DNA from: an uncultured bacterium
Lineage (GTDB): Bacteria; Bacteroidota; Ignavibacteria; UBA10030; BY39
Assembly (NCBI GenBank): GCA_937967455.1
Contig: CALCJK010000028.1
Location: forward strand, 1-64,000
Length of the DNA stretch: 64,000 bases
Reading direction: 5' to 3'
Shown here piece by piece: positions 8,430 to 17,344 of this stretch (positions are counted from its first letter, which is position 1; each line of letters starts with the position of its first letter). The translations under genes and the position numbers were made by a program. Below the pieces are notes generated by a model. The model was not told where the DNA came from. It did not search any database and worked only from the letters and a program-made list of their open reading frames with translations.

Positions 8430-9335
8430 TTAGATAAAAACTTTTGGTGAATTTATTTCAGAATTTATATAAGCTCTTGCCATTTTGGGTGTATTATATG
8501 CTACACCAAATTCACCTTTATTATTTAATGCAATTACACCGCCATAACCATCTGCTTTTTCTTTTAAAATTTTAATTCCTTTCTCGGCTGCTTCTTGAGG
8601 GTTTCCGTTATTGAATTCCATCAAATCGATAATAGTTTTAGCCATAACAACTTTTATCATTGCTTCGCCCCAGCCAGTAGTTGAAACCCCACCAATTGAT
8701 TTATCAGCATATGTTCCACAACCAATAAGCGGTGAATCTCCAACTCTTCCTGGATGCTTGTTAAAAGTTCCACCTGTAGATGTTCCTGCACATATATTAC
8801 CTGAAGCATCCAGAGCAACTGCACCAACTGTACCTGCTGGTGAATGAAATTTGAAAGCATCTTTTGTAGAAAAGTTACCTTTACCCTGAATATCCTTCCA
8901 TTTCAAAATTTCTCTTTCTATGCACAATTCATCCTGTGAGCAAATTGGTATTCCATGTTCAAGTGCAAATTTCTCAGCACCACCACCAACTAGAAATATA
9001 TGCTCGCTTTCATCCATAATTTTTCTGCAAAGTGATATGGGATTTTTTATTCTCTTAACGGCTGCAACAGATCCGCATCTAAAAGTAGAACCATTCATTA
9101 TACTTGCATCCAGCTCAACCTCACCTTCAGCATTCAGGTGTGAACCACGACCAGCATCAAATGTAATGTCATCTTCAAGGTAATTAATTGCTTTTTCTAC
9201 TGCATCAACAGCAGTCCCGCCATTTAATAAGATCTCCCAACCAATATTTAGTGCTTTGGAAACCCCAAGTTTATGAGCTTCAATAAATTCATCAGGAATA
9301 TCCCATGCACCACCATGAACAATTAATGATATCAT
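8430..9335 (-). CDS. Isoaspartyl peptidase / plant-type L-asparaginase
   Basis: 301-residue Ntn-hydrolase. The autocleavage nucleophile is Thr169 in 'SPAGTVGAVALD', and 'GTSTGG' (184-189) and 'HPGRVGDSPLIGCG' form the substrate pocket of the type 2 asparaginase family. The precursor cleaves itself before Thr169 to give alpha and beta chains that hydrolyse isoaspartyl dipeptides and asparagine. There is no signal peptide; the protein starts directly at 'MISLIVHGGAWDIP', so it is cytoplasmic. It precedes the TPR lipoprotein by 19 bases. Confidence 0.92.
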   Translation of the reverse strand: MISLIVHGGAWDIPDEFIEAHKLGVSKALNIGWEILLNGGTAVDAVEKAINYLEDDITFDAGRGSHLNAEGEVELDASIMNGSTFRCGSVAAVKRIKNPISLCRKIMDESEHIFLVGGGAEKFALEHGIPICSQDELCIEREILKWKDIQGKGNFSTKDAFKFHSPAGTVGAVALDASGNICAGTSTGGTFNKHPGRVGDSPLIGCGTYADKSIGGVSTTGWGEAMIKVVMAKTIIDLMEFNNGNPQEAAEKGIKILKEKADGYGGVIALNNKGEFGVAYNTPKMARAYINSEINSPKVFI

Positions 9336-9393
9336 ATTCTTTTATTTTTTCAGAAATTTAAGAAAAATTGAAAAGATAAGCAATTAGTAAAAA

Positions 9394-9425
9394 AGTCCTG
9401 AACATCAATAAAATGTCAGGACTTT
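9394..9425 (-). terminator. Rho-independent terminator after class I aldolase
   Basis: Read on the minus strand, AAAGTCCTGACA pairs with TGTTCAGGACTTT (one bulged base) around a short AT loop, followed by a run of T. It lies 20 bases beyond the aldolase stop and separates it from the asparaginase gene. Confidence 0.9.
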
Positions 9426-9445
9426 CACATCTTTAAAAAAAATCA

Positions 9446-10501
9446 CTACGCAACAGTTACTTCTTTACAGAGATAAACATCCTGAATTGCATTTAAAATC
9501 TTTACACCTTCGCTCATAGGCCTCTGGAATGCTTTTCTGCCGGAAATCAAACCCATACCACCTGCACGTTTGTTAATCACAGCAGTACGAACTGCTTCTG
9601 CATAATCATTTTCACCCGATGGACCACCGGAGTTTATCAAACCAATTCTTCCCATATAACCATTAGCAACTTGATAACGGGTTAAATCGATTGGATGATC
9701 GCTACAAAGTTCAGAATACATTTTTTTATGTGTCTTACCAAACTTTAGTGCAGTAAATCCACCGTTATTCTCAGGAAGTTTTTGTTTGATTATATCTGCT
9801 TCTATTGTTGCACCAAGATGATCAGCTTGACCTGTTAAATCCGCGGCAAGATGATAATCCTTTTCTGGAGTTTGAAATGCTGGATTTCTCAGATAACACC
9901 ACAAAATTGTAACCATACCAAGTTGATGTGCTTCGTGAAACATTCTACTAACCTCTTGAATTTGTCGATTGGATTCAGGAGAACCAAAATAAATTGTTGC
10001 ACCCACAGCCACAGCACCCATTTCGTAAGCTTGTCTAACATTTGCAAATATTATCTGATCATGTTTGTTTGGGTAAGTTAATAACTCATTATGATTGAAC
10101 TTTAAGATGAAAGGAATTTTATGAGCATACTTCCGCGCAACTGAACCAAGCACACCCAGCGTAGAAGCAACAGCATTACATCCACCTTCGATTGCCAACT
10201 TAACAATATTTTCAGGATCGAAGTAAATTGGATTTGGAGCAAATGATGCCCCTGCAGAATGCTCAATTCCCTGATCAACTGGAAGAATAGATAAATACCC
10301 TGTGCCTTTCAATCTACCTGTATTAAAGAGGGATTGCAAACTACGCAAAACTGAAACAGGTCGATCTGAAACGGCAAACACTTTATCTACAAAATCAGGT
10401 GAGGGCAAATGAAGCATTTCTTTAGGAATTCCAGTGCATTTGTGATTTAACAAGCTATCAGCTTCGTTACCAAGTAATTTTTCAATCTCATTTATTGTCA
10501 T
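9446..10501 (-). CDS. fbaB: Fructose-bisphosphate aldolase class I (DhnA type)
   Basis: 351 residues of the DhnA/FbaB family, which splits fructose 1,6-bisphosphate through a Schiff-base lysine (likely in '[10 protein letters not shown]', about 253-260). Recognisable family segments are '[16 protein letters not shown]' (69-84), '[15 protein letters not shown]' (130-144) and the C-terminal phosphate-binding '[12 protein letters not shown]' and '[12 protein letters not shown]'. Single-gene unit with its own terminator. It starts divergently from smpB, with about 120 bases between the two starts. Common in archaea and in Chlorobi/Ignavibacteria-like bacteria. Confidence 0.93.
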   Translation of the reverse strand: MTINEIEKLLGNEADSLLNHKCTGIPKEMLHLPSPDFVDKVFAVSDRPVSVLRSLQSLFNTGRLKGTGYLSILPVDQGIEHSAGASFAPNPIYFDPENIVKLAIEGGCNAVASTLGVLGSVARKYAHKIPFILKFNHNELLTYPNKHDQIIFANVRQAYEMGAVAVGATIYFGSPESNRQIQEVSRMFHEAHQLGMVTILWCYLRNPAFQTPEKDYHLAADLTGQADHLGATIEADIIKQKLPENNGGFTALKFGKTHKKMYSELCSDHPIDLTRYQVANGYMGRIGLINSGGPSGENDYAEAVRTAVINKRAGGMGLISGRKAFQRPMSEGVKILNAIQDVYLCKEVTVA

Positions 10502-10623
10502 TTTATCACCTCATAAAATTTATTTTTGGAATTTTTGATTTAATATACGAAATTGTTAGAGAAATAAAAAGATTGTTTTTAATTTACAATTTTAGTATAA
10601 TTGCATCGACAAAATATTTCACA

Positions 10624-11088
10624 ATGACTAAAATTGAAGCTAACGAAGAAAAAGTACTGATAACAAACAGGAAAGCTCAGCACGATTATTTTATAATCGA
10701 AACTTATGAAGCAGGCATTGTTCTTAAAGGTACTGAAGTTAAATCGCTTAGAGCGGGAAATGCAAACTTGCAGGATAGCTTTGCGGTGATCAAAAATGGT
10801 GAAGTTTGGCTTGAAAACATGCACATTAGCCAATATCCACAAGCAAGTTATAACAACCACGAACCCAAACGCGACAGAAAGCTATTATTACATAAAAAAG
10901 AAATTAGACGATTAAAAAATAAACTTGAAGAAAAAGGAAATACACTTGTGCCATTGCGAGTTTATCTGAAAAACAAGAAAATCAAGATAGAGCTTGCACT
11001 GGCAAAGGGCAAAAAGAGTTTTGATAAACGCGAAGCAATAGCAAAGCGTGAAACAGAAAGAGAAATTAAACGAAAATATGCATTATAA
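10624..11088 (+). CDS. smpB: SsrA-binding protein SmpB
   Basis: 154 residues starting 'MTKIEANEEKVLITNRKAQHDYFIIETYEAGIVLKGTEVKSLR', the classic SmpB beta-barrel, with the basic C-terminal tail 'KSFDKREAIAKRETEREIKRKYAL' that mimics mRNA in the decoding centre. It delivers tmRNA to stalled ribosomes. The frame is open back to 10495, but family alignment supports ATG at 10624; no strong Shine-Dalgarno is visible there. tyrS follows after 26 bases. No tmRNA gene was recognised in the window. Confidence 0.95.
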   Translation: MTKIEANEEKVLITNRKAQHDYFIIETYEAGIVLKGTEVKSLRAGNANLQDSFAVIKNGEVWLENMHISQYPQASYNNHEPKRDRKLLLHKKEIRRLKNKLEEKGNTLVPLRVYLKNKKIKIELALAKGKKSFDKREAIAKRETEREIKRKYAL

Positions 11089-11114
11089 ATTAAATAGGAG
11101 AATTAACAAAGAAA

Positions 11115-12332
11115 TTGTTTCCATCATTAAATGAGCAGATGGATTTAATCAAGCGGGGTGTGAGCGAGATTATTCCAGAAGACAGCCTGGTTGAAAAACT
11201 TGAAAAATCCATAAAACTTAACAAGCCACTCATAGTAAAATTAGGTTGCGATCCCAGTCGACCAGACCTCCATTTAGGCCATTCAGTAGTACTTCGCAAG
11301 CTCAGACATTTTCAGGATCTTGGACATGAAGCTGTTTTAATAATTGGTGATTTTACTGGTATGATAGGAGATCCATCAGGTAGAAGCAAAACCCGACCAG
11401 CTTTAACACTTGAAGAAACTCGCAAGAATGGGCAAACTTATTTTGAACAGGCAACGAAAATCCTTTCAACCCGACGCATAAAGATGTTATATAATTCCGA
11501 ATGGCTCAGTAAAATGACATTTGCTGAAGTTATCGTACTTGCAAGCAAATACACAGTTGCCCGTATGCTCGAAAGAGATGATTTTGAAAAACGATACCGA
11601 GAAGGCGAACCTATCAGTATACATGAATTTTTGTATCCTCTTGCACAGGCAATGGATTCAGTTGCAATAAAAGCAGATGTAGAACTAGGAGGAACTGATC
11701 AGAAATTCAATTTACTGGTTGGGAGAGATATTCAAAGAGAATTTGGACAGGAACCTCAGGTTGCAATCACTATGCCTATATTAACTGGAATAGACGGTGT
11801 AGAAAAAATGAGTAAATCACTGGACAATTACATCGGAATTTCCGATCCGCCAAATGAAATTTATGGTAAAACTTTATCCATCCCTGACGAATTAATTTAT
11901 GATTATTTCTTACTAACAACAGATGTTTCCGATAAACAACTTTCAAAACTCAAAGAAGAAATCAATACAAAACCAAGGGACGCAAAACGCTTGTTGGCAA
12001 GAACTCTCGTTAAAATGTATTGGTCAGAGGATGCAGCTTTACAGGCAGAATCTGAATTTGACCGTTTATTCGTAAGAAAAGAACTCCCTGAAATTATTGA
12101 TGAATATATTTTGAAAACATCTGAAAAAGAAATGAATATAATTAATCTTCTATACGAGACGAAACTTGTGAGCTCCAAAAGTGAAGCAAGAAGATTGATT
12201 GAACAGGGCGGCGTTAGTATCGATGGAAACAGAATAAGTGATATAAATGAAAACATACCATTAGAATCAAATTTTGTTCTTAAAGTTGGTAAGCGAAAAT
12301 TTCTAAAAATAACAATACAAAAAGATAATTAA
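11115..12332 (+). CDS. tyrS: Tyrosyl-tRNA synthetase
   Basis: 405 residues. Class I signature HLGH (53-56) and KMSKS (231-235), with a C-terminal S4 RNA-binding domain (about 340-400: '[18 protein letters not shown]'). This is the TyrRS form widespread in Gram-negatives. The start is TTG at 11115; GGAG lies about 14 bases upstream, longer than ideal, but no in-frame ATG precedes the conserved '[10 protein letters not shown]'. Between smpB and pdaD in one plus-strand operon. Confidence 0.95.
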   Translation: MFPSLNEQMDLIKRGVSEIIPEDSLVEKLEKSIKLNKPLIVKLGCDPSRPDLHLGHSVVLRKLRHFQDLGHEAVLIIGDFTGMIGDPSGRSKTRPALTLEETRKNGQTYFEQATKILSTRRIKMLYNSEWLSKMTFAEVIVLASKYTVARMLERDDFEKRYREGEPISIHEFLYPLAQAMDSVAIKADVELGGTDQKFNLLVGRDIQREFGQEPQVAITMPILTGIDGVEKMSKSLDNYIGISDPPNEIYGKTLSIPDELIYDYFLLTTDVSDKQLSKLKEEINTKPRDAKRLLARTLVKMYWSEDAALQAESEFDRLFVRKELPEIIDEYILKTSEKEMNIINLLYETKLVSSKSEARRLIEQGGVSIDGNRISDINENIPLESNFVLKVGKRKFLKITIQKDN

Positions 12333-12348
12333 TAATGGAGATGAGAAA

Positions 12349-12894
12349 TTGTATGTTCCCACAAAAATTTTCTTTACAAAAGGTGTAGGTCGACACAAAG
12401 ATTATCTTCAATCATTTGAGTTGGCATTAAGGGATGCTAAGATTGAAAAATGCAATCTTGTAACCGTCTCGAGTATATTCCCCCCAGGTTGTAAGCGCAT
12501 ATCAGCAGAGGAAGGAATAAAGTTACTTCAACCCGGTGAAATAACATTTTGTGTTATGGCGAGAAATTCAACTAACGAGCCAAACAGATTAATTGCAGCA
12601 TCAATAGGTGTAGCAACACCAGCTGATTCCAGTGCTTATGGATATTTATCAGAACATCATCCATTTGGTGAAACAGATGAAAAAGCAGGTGAATATGCTG
12701 AAGATTTAGCGGCAACTATGCTGGCAACAACTCTTGGGCTTGAATTTAATCCCGATGATGCCTGGGATGAGAGAGAAAAAATCTACAAAATGAGCGGTAA
12801 AATTGTTAAAACCTTTAATATCACACAATCAGCAGAAGGGGATAAAAACGGACTCTGGACGACTGTAATAGCTTGCGCTATACTCTTACCATAA
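12349..12894 (+). CDS. pdaD: Pyruvoyl-dependent arginine decarboxylase
   Basis: 181 residues. The proenzyme self-cleaves at a Ser-Ser pair, seen here as Ser41-Ser42 in '[11 protein letters not shown]', and the new N-terminal Ser becomes the pyruvoyl cofactor. Other family segments: '[14 protein letters not shown]', '[20 protein letters not shown]'. It converts arginine to agmatine, the first step of one polyamine route. Starts at TTG (12349) with GGAG 8 bases upstream, 16 bases after tyrS; ends just before a strong terminator. This type is typical of archaea, chlamydiae and the Chlorobi/Bacteroidetes side. Confidence 0.93.
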   Translation: MYVPTKIFFTKGVGRHKDYLQSFELALRDAKIEKCNLVTVSSIFPPGCKRISAEEGIKLLQPGEITFCVMARNSTNEPNRLIAASIGVATPADSSAYGYLSEHHPFGETDEKAGEYAEDLAATMLATTLGLEFNPDDAWDEREKIYKMSGKIVKTFNITQSAEGDKNGLWTTVIACAILLP

Positions 12895-12901
12895 TACTTT
12901 T

Positions 12902-12931
12902 AGCCAGAGGATTATTTGTCCTCTGGCTTTC
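12902..12931 (+). terminator. Rho-independent terminator after pdaD
   Basis: Perfect 10-bp stem AGCCAGAGGA/TCCTCTGGCT with a 7-base loop followed by TTTCTT. Ends the smpB-tyrS-pdaD transcript and faces the converging LuxR-type gene 5 bases away. Confidence 0.92.
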
Positions 12932-12935
12932 TTAA

Positions 12936-13592
12936 TTAACTATTCTTATTTCTCTTGACTTTCAGCACCCTATGTTTACTCTTAACAGTTAATTGATCAG
13001 TATAATTATATTTAAATTTGTTATGAAAATTCTTAAGATGAGTCTTTACAGTCTGAGGACTGATACACAATTTTTTGGCAATTTCTTTATAGGAAAAACC
13101 TTCACAATAAAGTGTAGCAATTTGCTTTTCCCGTGGGGATAAATTCATTTCATAAATATTTAAGTATTTTTCAGAGAGAGTATTAAAAAATTTTCCCTTA
13201 ACATTTTCTGACAGATAAATTCCACCAAGTGAACACACCTGGATTGCTTGAACAATTGTTTCTAATTTATGTGGTGCTAACAAATATCCTTGTATTTCTT
13301 CCTTTAATATTTTATCGACTTCAATATTTGATTCATCCTCGATAATTCCAATCATTTTCAGCTTTTCATTTAAAGATTTTATCTGCATTAACAATTTACT
13401 TTCTCTCAAAATAGATACACCATCAATTAAAAGCACATCAATCGTATAATTTTGAATATTTGATAAAAGTTCTTTTCTATTTGTAAATTTTCCAATGTAA
13501 TTAAATTGTTTTGTTTGGGAAAGTAAATCATGAAAATTTGAAGAAATCTCACCTTCATTAATAAAAATTGCCACCCTTACCATCTGATTCAT
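12936..13592 (-). CDS. LuxR-type regulator with degenerate receiver domain
   Basis: 218 residues. The C-terminal third (about 148-205) is a clear LuxR/NarL HTH: 'LSPREKQIATLYCEGFSYKEIAKKLCISPQTVKTHLKNFHNKF'. The N-terminal 120 residues have receiver-like secondary structure, but the acidic pair after beta-1 reads 'INEGE', the beta-5 Lys is Ala ('LLAPHKLE') and the Thr/Ser switch is lost ('GIIEDES'); only an Asp at the end of beta-3 ('LLIDG') remains. It probably does not work as a normal phospho-receiver. No kinase gene adjoins. Targets unknown. Confidence 0.85.
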   Translation of the reverse strand: MNQMVRVAIFINEGEISSNFHDLLSQTKQFNYIGKFTNRKELLSNIQNYTIDVLLIDGVSILRESKLLMQIKSLNEKLKMIGIIEDESNIEVDKILKEEIQGYLLAPHKLETIVQAIQVCSLGGIYLSENVKGKFFNTLSEKYLNIYEMNLSPREKQIATLYCEGFSYKEIAKKLCISPQTVKTHLKNFHNKFKYNYTDQLTVKSKHRVLKVKRNKNS

Positions 13593-13649
13593 ATAGATTC
13601 AGTTCTTATTTATTCAATAAAAAACTAATGTTATTTTTTGCAGCTATAA

Positions 13650-14345
13650 CTAATTAAAGAGCTTCTGATATTTCAGAACATTTTCGACATAAGAAATAGT
13701 CTGCCGCCAGCCACCAAAGTAGCCATATCTGGGTTTCCCACCATCCCAGACTGACCTGTGCAGAGTGTAGTAGCGCTTTGATAGCAGCGGCAGTGCGTTT
13801 TGGATTGCCCGCCAAGATAACGGGTCATCTCCTAAATATGCAACCAGCTCCTGAGCGTCATAAATCCTACTTGGTCCTGCATTATATGCTGCTAGTGCCA
13901 GACATATTCTATCCGTTTTACTGGCTTTTTCAAATAACATATAAAGTTTTGAAAAATAACTAACGCCTACATCTATATTGCGCATTGGTTGAAAAACCTC
14001 CAAGGAATCCATCCCAAAATCTTGTTGCGTTAAAGGATGCAATTGCATCAACCCCTGCGCCCCTTTTGAACTAACAGCATAAGGATCAAATTTAGATTCC
14101 TGCTTGATTATTGCCCAAATTAAACGCCAATCAATATCCAATGATCTGGTTTTTTCTATTGTAAAATTCTTATATTCCCAGTTTGGAATATGAGAATACG
14201 AATTTTTATTCGCTATTTCAATTTCAGAGCTAATTCCCTCACCTGATAAGTACAAATTTTCACCAATACTGTAATTATATACAGTTCGATTAGGTATCAA
14301 TAATAAGGGTATCAGAATCAGAAATATTTTAGTAATTATGTTCAC
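13650..14345 (-). CDS. Lytic transglycosylase, SLT domain
   Basis: 231 residues with an N-terminal hydrophobic signal (about 5-18) and an SLT goose-lysozyme-like domain: catalytic Glu83 in 'AIIKQESKFDPYAVSSKGAQGLMQL', then 'RNIDVGVSYFSKL' and 'LALAAYNAGPSRI'. It cleaves peptidoglycan glycan strands to 1,6-anhydro ends in the periplasm. Divergent from hemL; the nearest same-strand gene is the LuxR-type regulator 57 bases downstream, which may be co-transcribed. Confidence 0.9.
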   Translation of the reverse strand: MNIITKIFLILIPLLLIPNRTVYNYSIGENLYLSGEGISSEIEIANKNSYSHIPNWEYKNFTIEKTRSLDIDWRLIWAIIKQESKFDPYAVSSKGAQGLMQLHPLTQQDFGMDSLEVFQPMRNIDVGVSYFSKLYMLFEKASKTDRICLALAAYNAGPSRIYDAQELVAYLGDDPLSWRAIQNALPLLSKRYYTLHRSVWDGGKPRYGYFGGWRQTISYVENVLKYQKLFN

Positions 14346-14508
14346 TCTTTATACAATTAGCTTTTTTATCCAAATTTTGAAGGTTTTATAAACAAGCATT
14401 ATTAATTTAACCTATTTGTAAATTAAAGTCAAATCAAACCTGTGATGGGAATCAAATCATTGTATAATTCACTAAAATTGATTAGATTTTGAAAAAAATT
14501 TTTATCTT

Positions 14509-15795
14509 ATGAAAACTGATAAATCTGATAATTTATTTAAAAAGGCAAAAAATTTTATTCCTGGCGGTGTAAATTCTCCTGTAAGAGCTTTCAAGTCTGT
14601 TGGAAGAAACCCTCTTTTCATCAGTAAAGCACACGGCTCGAAAATATATGATTCTGATGGGAATGAATTTATAGATTATGTTGGATCCTGGGGTCCGATG
14701 TTATTAGGGCATTCACATCCAAAGATTTTAGATGCAATTGAGAGAACATTAAAAAATGGTACTAGTTTTGGGGCACCAACTGAACTTGAAGTCAAAATTG
14801 CTGAATTAATAACTAAACTTGTCCCATCTATTCAAATGGTTAGGATGGTCAATTCAGGTACTGAAGCTACAATGAGTGCAATCAGACTCGCGAGAGCTTT
14901 TACAGGAAAAAACAAAATTATCAAATTTGAGGGATGCTACCATGGGCACGCCGACACATTTTTAATTAAAGCCGGCTCTGGTGCACTGACATTTGGAACA
15001 CCTGATAGCCCAGGTATTCCTGACACAGTTGCACAATATACTCTAAATGCACGATTTAATGATATTGAATCTATCTATAAAATAGTAGAAAAGAATAAAG
15101 GACAAATAGCAGCCATTATTGTAGAACCAGTAGTTGGTAATATGGGGTGTATTCCTCCTAAAAGCAACTTTTTAGCAGATCTTAGAAATGTTTGTGATCA
15201 AGAAAATATAATTCTAATATTTGATGAAGTTATGACAGGTTTTAGGTTAGCAGCAGGTGGTGCACAAGAACTTTACAAAATTAAACCGGACCTCACAACC
15301 CTGGGAAAAATAATCGGTGGTGGACTACCAGTCGGTGCATATGGTGGTAAAAAAGAAATAATGGAACTTTTAGCTCCAAGTGGTCCTGTGTATCAAGCAG
15401 GAACCCTTTCCGGTAATCCAATTGCAATGGCAGCGGGATACGAAATGTTATCTATAATTTCAAGTAGTAAAGAAATTTATCAAATACTTGAAGAAAGATC
15501 ATCTCAACTAGAAATAGGAATGAATAAAATAATGAGCAAATTGGGACTTGAATACAAAATTAACAGAGTTGGTTCAATGTTTACTTTATTCTTTACTAAT
15601 AAAGAAGTGTATGATTTTGAAACCGCTAAGAGCTCCGACACACAAAAATTTACAAAGTATTTTAATGGAATGCTTGAAAGAGGAATATATCTACCGCCTT
15701 CACAATTTGAAGCAGCATTTATTTCAATGGCTCATACAAGTGAAGATATTGAACAAACATTAGTAGCTTTTGAAGAAGCTATAAAAGAGATATAG
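14509..15795 (+). CDS. hemL: Glutamate-1-semialdehyde 2,1-aminomutase
   Basis: 428 residues, full length. PLP-dependent class III aminotransferase fold: '[20 protein letters not shown]' (115-134), 'EGCYHGHAD' (141-149), 'FDEVMTGFR' (238-246) and Schiff-base Lys267 in '[17 protein letters not shown]'. It moves the amino group of glutamate 1-semialdehyde to give 5-aminolevulinate in the C5 route to tetrapyrroles. It stands alone between a divergent transglycosylase and a bidirectional terminator; no other hem gene is nearby. Confidence 0.97.
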   Translation: MKTDKSDNLFKKAKNFIPGGVNSPVRAFKSVGRNPLFISKAHGSKIYDSDGNEFIDYVGSWGPMLLGHSHPKILDAIERTLKNGTSFGAPTELEVKIAELITKLVPSIQMVRMVNSGTEATMSAIRLARAFTGKNKIIKFEGCYHGHADTFLIKAGSGALTFGTPDSPGIPDTVAQYTLNARFNDIESIYKIVEKNKGQIAAIIVEPVVGNMGCIPPKSNFLADLRNVCDQENIILIFDEVMTGFRLAAGGAQELYKIKPDLTTLGKIIGGGLPVGAYGGKKEIMELLAPSGPVYQAGTLSGNPIAMAAGYEMLSIISSSKEIYQILEERSSQLEIGMNKIMSKLGLEYKINRVGSMFTLFFTNKEVYDFETAKSSDTQKFTKYFNGMLERGIYLPPSQFEAAFISMAHTSEDIEQTLVAFEEAIKEI

Positions 15796-15797
15796 AC

Positions 15798-15828
15798 AAA
15801 AAAGCCATCCCTGAGGATGGCTTTTTTT
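15798..15828 (+). terminator. Bidirectional terminator between hemL and the pilus operon
   Basis: AAAAAAGCCATCC, loop CTGA, GGATGGCTTTTTT: a perfect stem with A-run on one side and T-run on the other, so it can stop hemL on the plus strand and the pilus operon on the minus strand (17 bases after the last stop). Confidence 0.95.
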
Positions 15829-15844
15829 AAATGAAGATTTATAA

Positions 15845-17314
15845 TTACGGATTTCCAACAGTTCCATAAAGGAAAGCTGTTACATTACCATTTGAACCTG
15901 TGACGGCAATTTTAACAACAACTGGCATACTATCTGGTGTACCACCTGGTGTAGCATCAACTACGGTCATTATAAAATCGGTTCTGCCAGGACCTCTAAA
16001 CAGATAATCTCCAAGTGGTTCATCTGGTAAACCACCAACCTTTGCAGCCCAATTTGTACCTTCGGGAGGTGAGAACTCAATTGTTGTAGCGATTCTTGTA
16101 CCAGGAGCTAATGGATTCCCATGCTGATCTGATATATTAACTGCAAATGTTTGTGAACCACCACGTGGAATGTTAATTGAAGTTGGGAACACTGATATTG
16201 TTGATAATCCAGAGAATAAAATTATGACGCTATCTTTTACTACCACACCATTCTCACCAATAGTTTGAGCATAAACCCAGGCATATCCAGGTCCATACCC
16301 CGGTGCATCATAATAAGGCAAAGGATTTCCACTATATAATGTTGCAGTTACCTGACCTTTTATATCAGTATAACGTGCAGCTGTAATTACACCGCCTGTA
16401 GTGTTGAAATACACCGCAGTTCCCTGGTGTACAGGATTACTATATTTATCGCCAACTTGAACAAGAATATTATTTGTTCTACCAACCCAATTATAAGCTG
16501 CAAAATTAAATTGTGTTGGACCTATTGAAAAATGATTTTGATCTGGTAATCCAGCATTAATTACAACACGTGTTGGAGTTGATGTTACAATCTTTCCATC
16601 GCTTTCCCGATGTAATAAAGCAACTATTTGTAAGACTCCGGCAATAGTACCACTATTCACTGTCGTTGCAACTCTACCAGAAGCATTAGTTATAGCCCAG
16701 GCTGGTGAGACATAGGCCCCACCTAGTACTGGTGGACCTTCAAGAGCAAAGTCGACTGTATCCCTTTGTGATATGCTGATTGGGAAACCAAGTGAATCTC
16801 TTACTTCATAAACAATAATTGCTGTTTCGGTTCCTCCTACACCATAAACTTTTAAATCAATTGTTTGTGGACCCATATAAGCGATTGTTTGTGGCATTCC
16901 AGATCCAGGAGGTGTTCCACCGCCACCTCCACCAATTGTAGTTGTAGTATCTAATTCAAGTATAAATGTGGGGACTGGATATGTATTTCCTGCCCTTACA
17001 CTAAAACTTAATGGAGATAAATCTTTATAACCTTCTTTTCTAACAGTTAGAGTAACGGATAATTCTTGAGTTGTATCAAGTTTAAATTCAAAATAATAAT
17101 TTCCTTCATTATCTGTAGAATCAATCATATTTATACTTGATGAGGATAGCCTAACCTGTGCATCCTGTACTGGGATATCCATATTCTGTTTTCTTTCTGC
17201 AACCTTACCCAGAATTTTTACAAGTAAATTTTCGGGTGGTTGAATAGTCTCCTCTTTACAACCAAAAAGGATTGTTAGAATAGCTATAAATAAATATGTA
17301 AAATACTTTTTCAT
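15845..17314 (-). CDS. Lipoprotein with carboxypeptidase-regulatory and Big-1 Ig-like repeats
   Basis: 489 residues. Lipoprotein signal with Cys19 ('ILFGC'), a carboxypeptidase-regulatory-like beta domain (about 30-120: 'VQDAQVRLSSS...DNEGNYYFEF'), a Gly/Thr/Pro linker (122-140), then three Ig-like modules of Big-1/invasin type (about 145-250, 258-370, 375-485), visible in repeats such as 'VVYEVRDSLGFPIS' and 'NPVHQGTAVYFNTTGG'. Last gene of the pilus-like operon, 30 bases after the secretin. I infer an outer-membrane, surface-facing adhesin or a structural partner of the secretin pore; a pilotin role cannot be excluded but the domains do not resemble known pilotins. Confidence 0.75.
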   Translation of the reverse strand: MKKYFTYLFIAILTILFGCKEETIQPPENLLVKILGKVAERKQNMDIPVQDAQVRLSSSSINMIDSTDNEGNYYFEFKLDTTQELSVTLTVRKEGYKDLSPLSFSVRAGNTYPVPTFILELDTTTTIGGGGGGTPPGSGMPQTIAYMGPQTIDLKVYGVGGTETAIIVYEVRDSLGFPISISQRDTVDFALEGPPVLGGAYVSPAWAITNASGRVATTVNSGTIAGVLQIVALLHRESDGKIVTSTPTRVVINAGLPDQNHFSIGPTQFNFAAYNWVGRTNNILVQVGDKYSNPVHQGTAVYFNTTGGVITAARYTDIKGQVTATLYSGNPLPYYDAPGYGPGYAWVYAQTIGENGVVVKDSVIILFSGLSTISVFPTSINIPRGGSQTFAVNISDQHGNPLAPGTRIATTIEFSPPEGTNWAAKVGGLPDEPLGDYLFRGPGRTDFIMTVVDATPGGTPDSMPVVVKIAVTGSNGNVTAFLYGTVGNP

Positions 17315-17344
17315 ATTCTTTTCCTAACTTTATTATAAATTCTA

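Noticed and set aside
8611-9183. Plus-strand ORFs opposite the asparaginase-like gene
   Set aside because: They are antisense to strongly conserved coding sequence, show no family features and lack ribosome-binding sites.
10495-10623. Longer N-terminus for SmpB
   Set aside because: The frame is open, but the added residues are hydrophobic/basic noise over the divergent promoter and the family fold begins at the ATG at 10624.
10624-11115. tmRNA gene beside smpB
   Set aside because: The intergenic spaces are too short, and no tRNA-Ala-like half or tag reading frame was seen.
16915-16935. Simple-sequence (phase-variable) repeat in the Ig-repeat lipoprotein
   Set aside because: The glycine run is encoded by mixed codons (GGT, GGA, GGC), not a pure slippage-prone repeat, and reads as a flexible linker.
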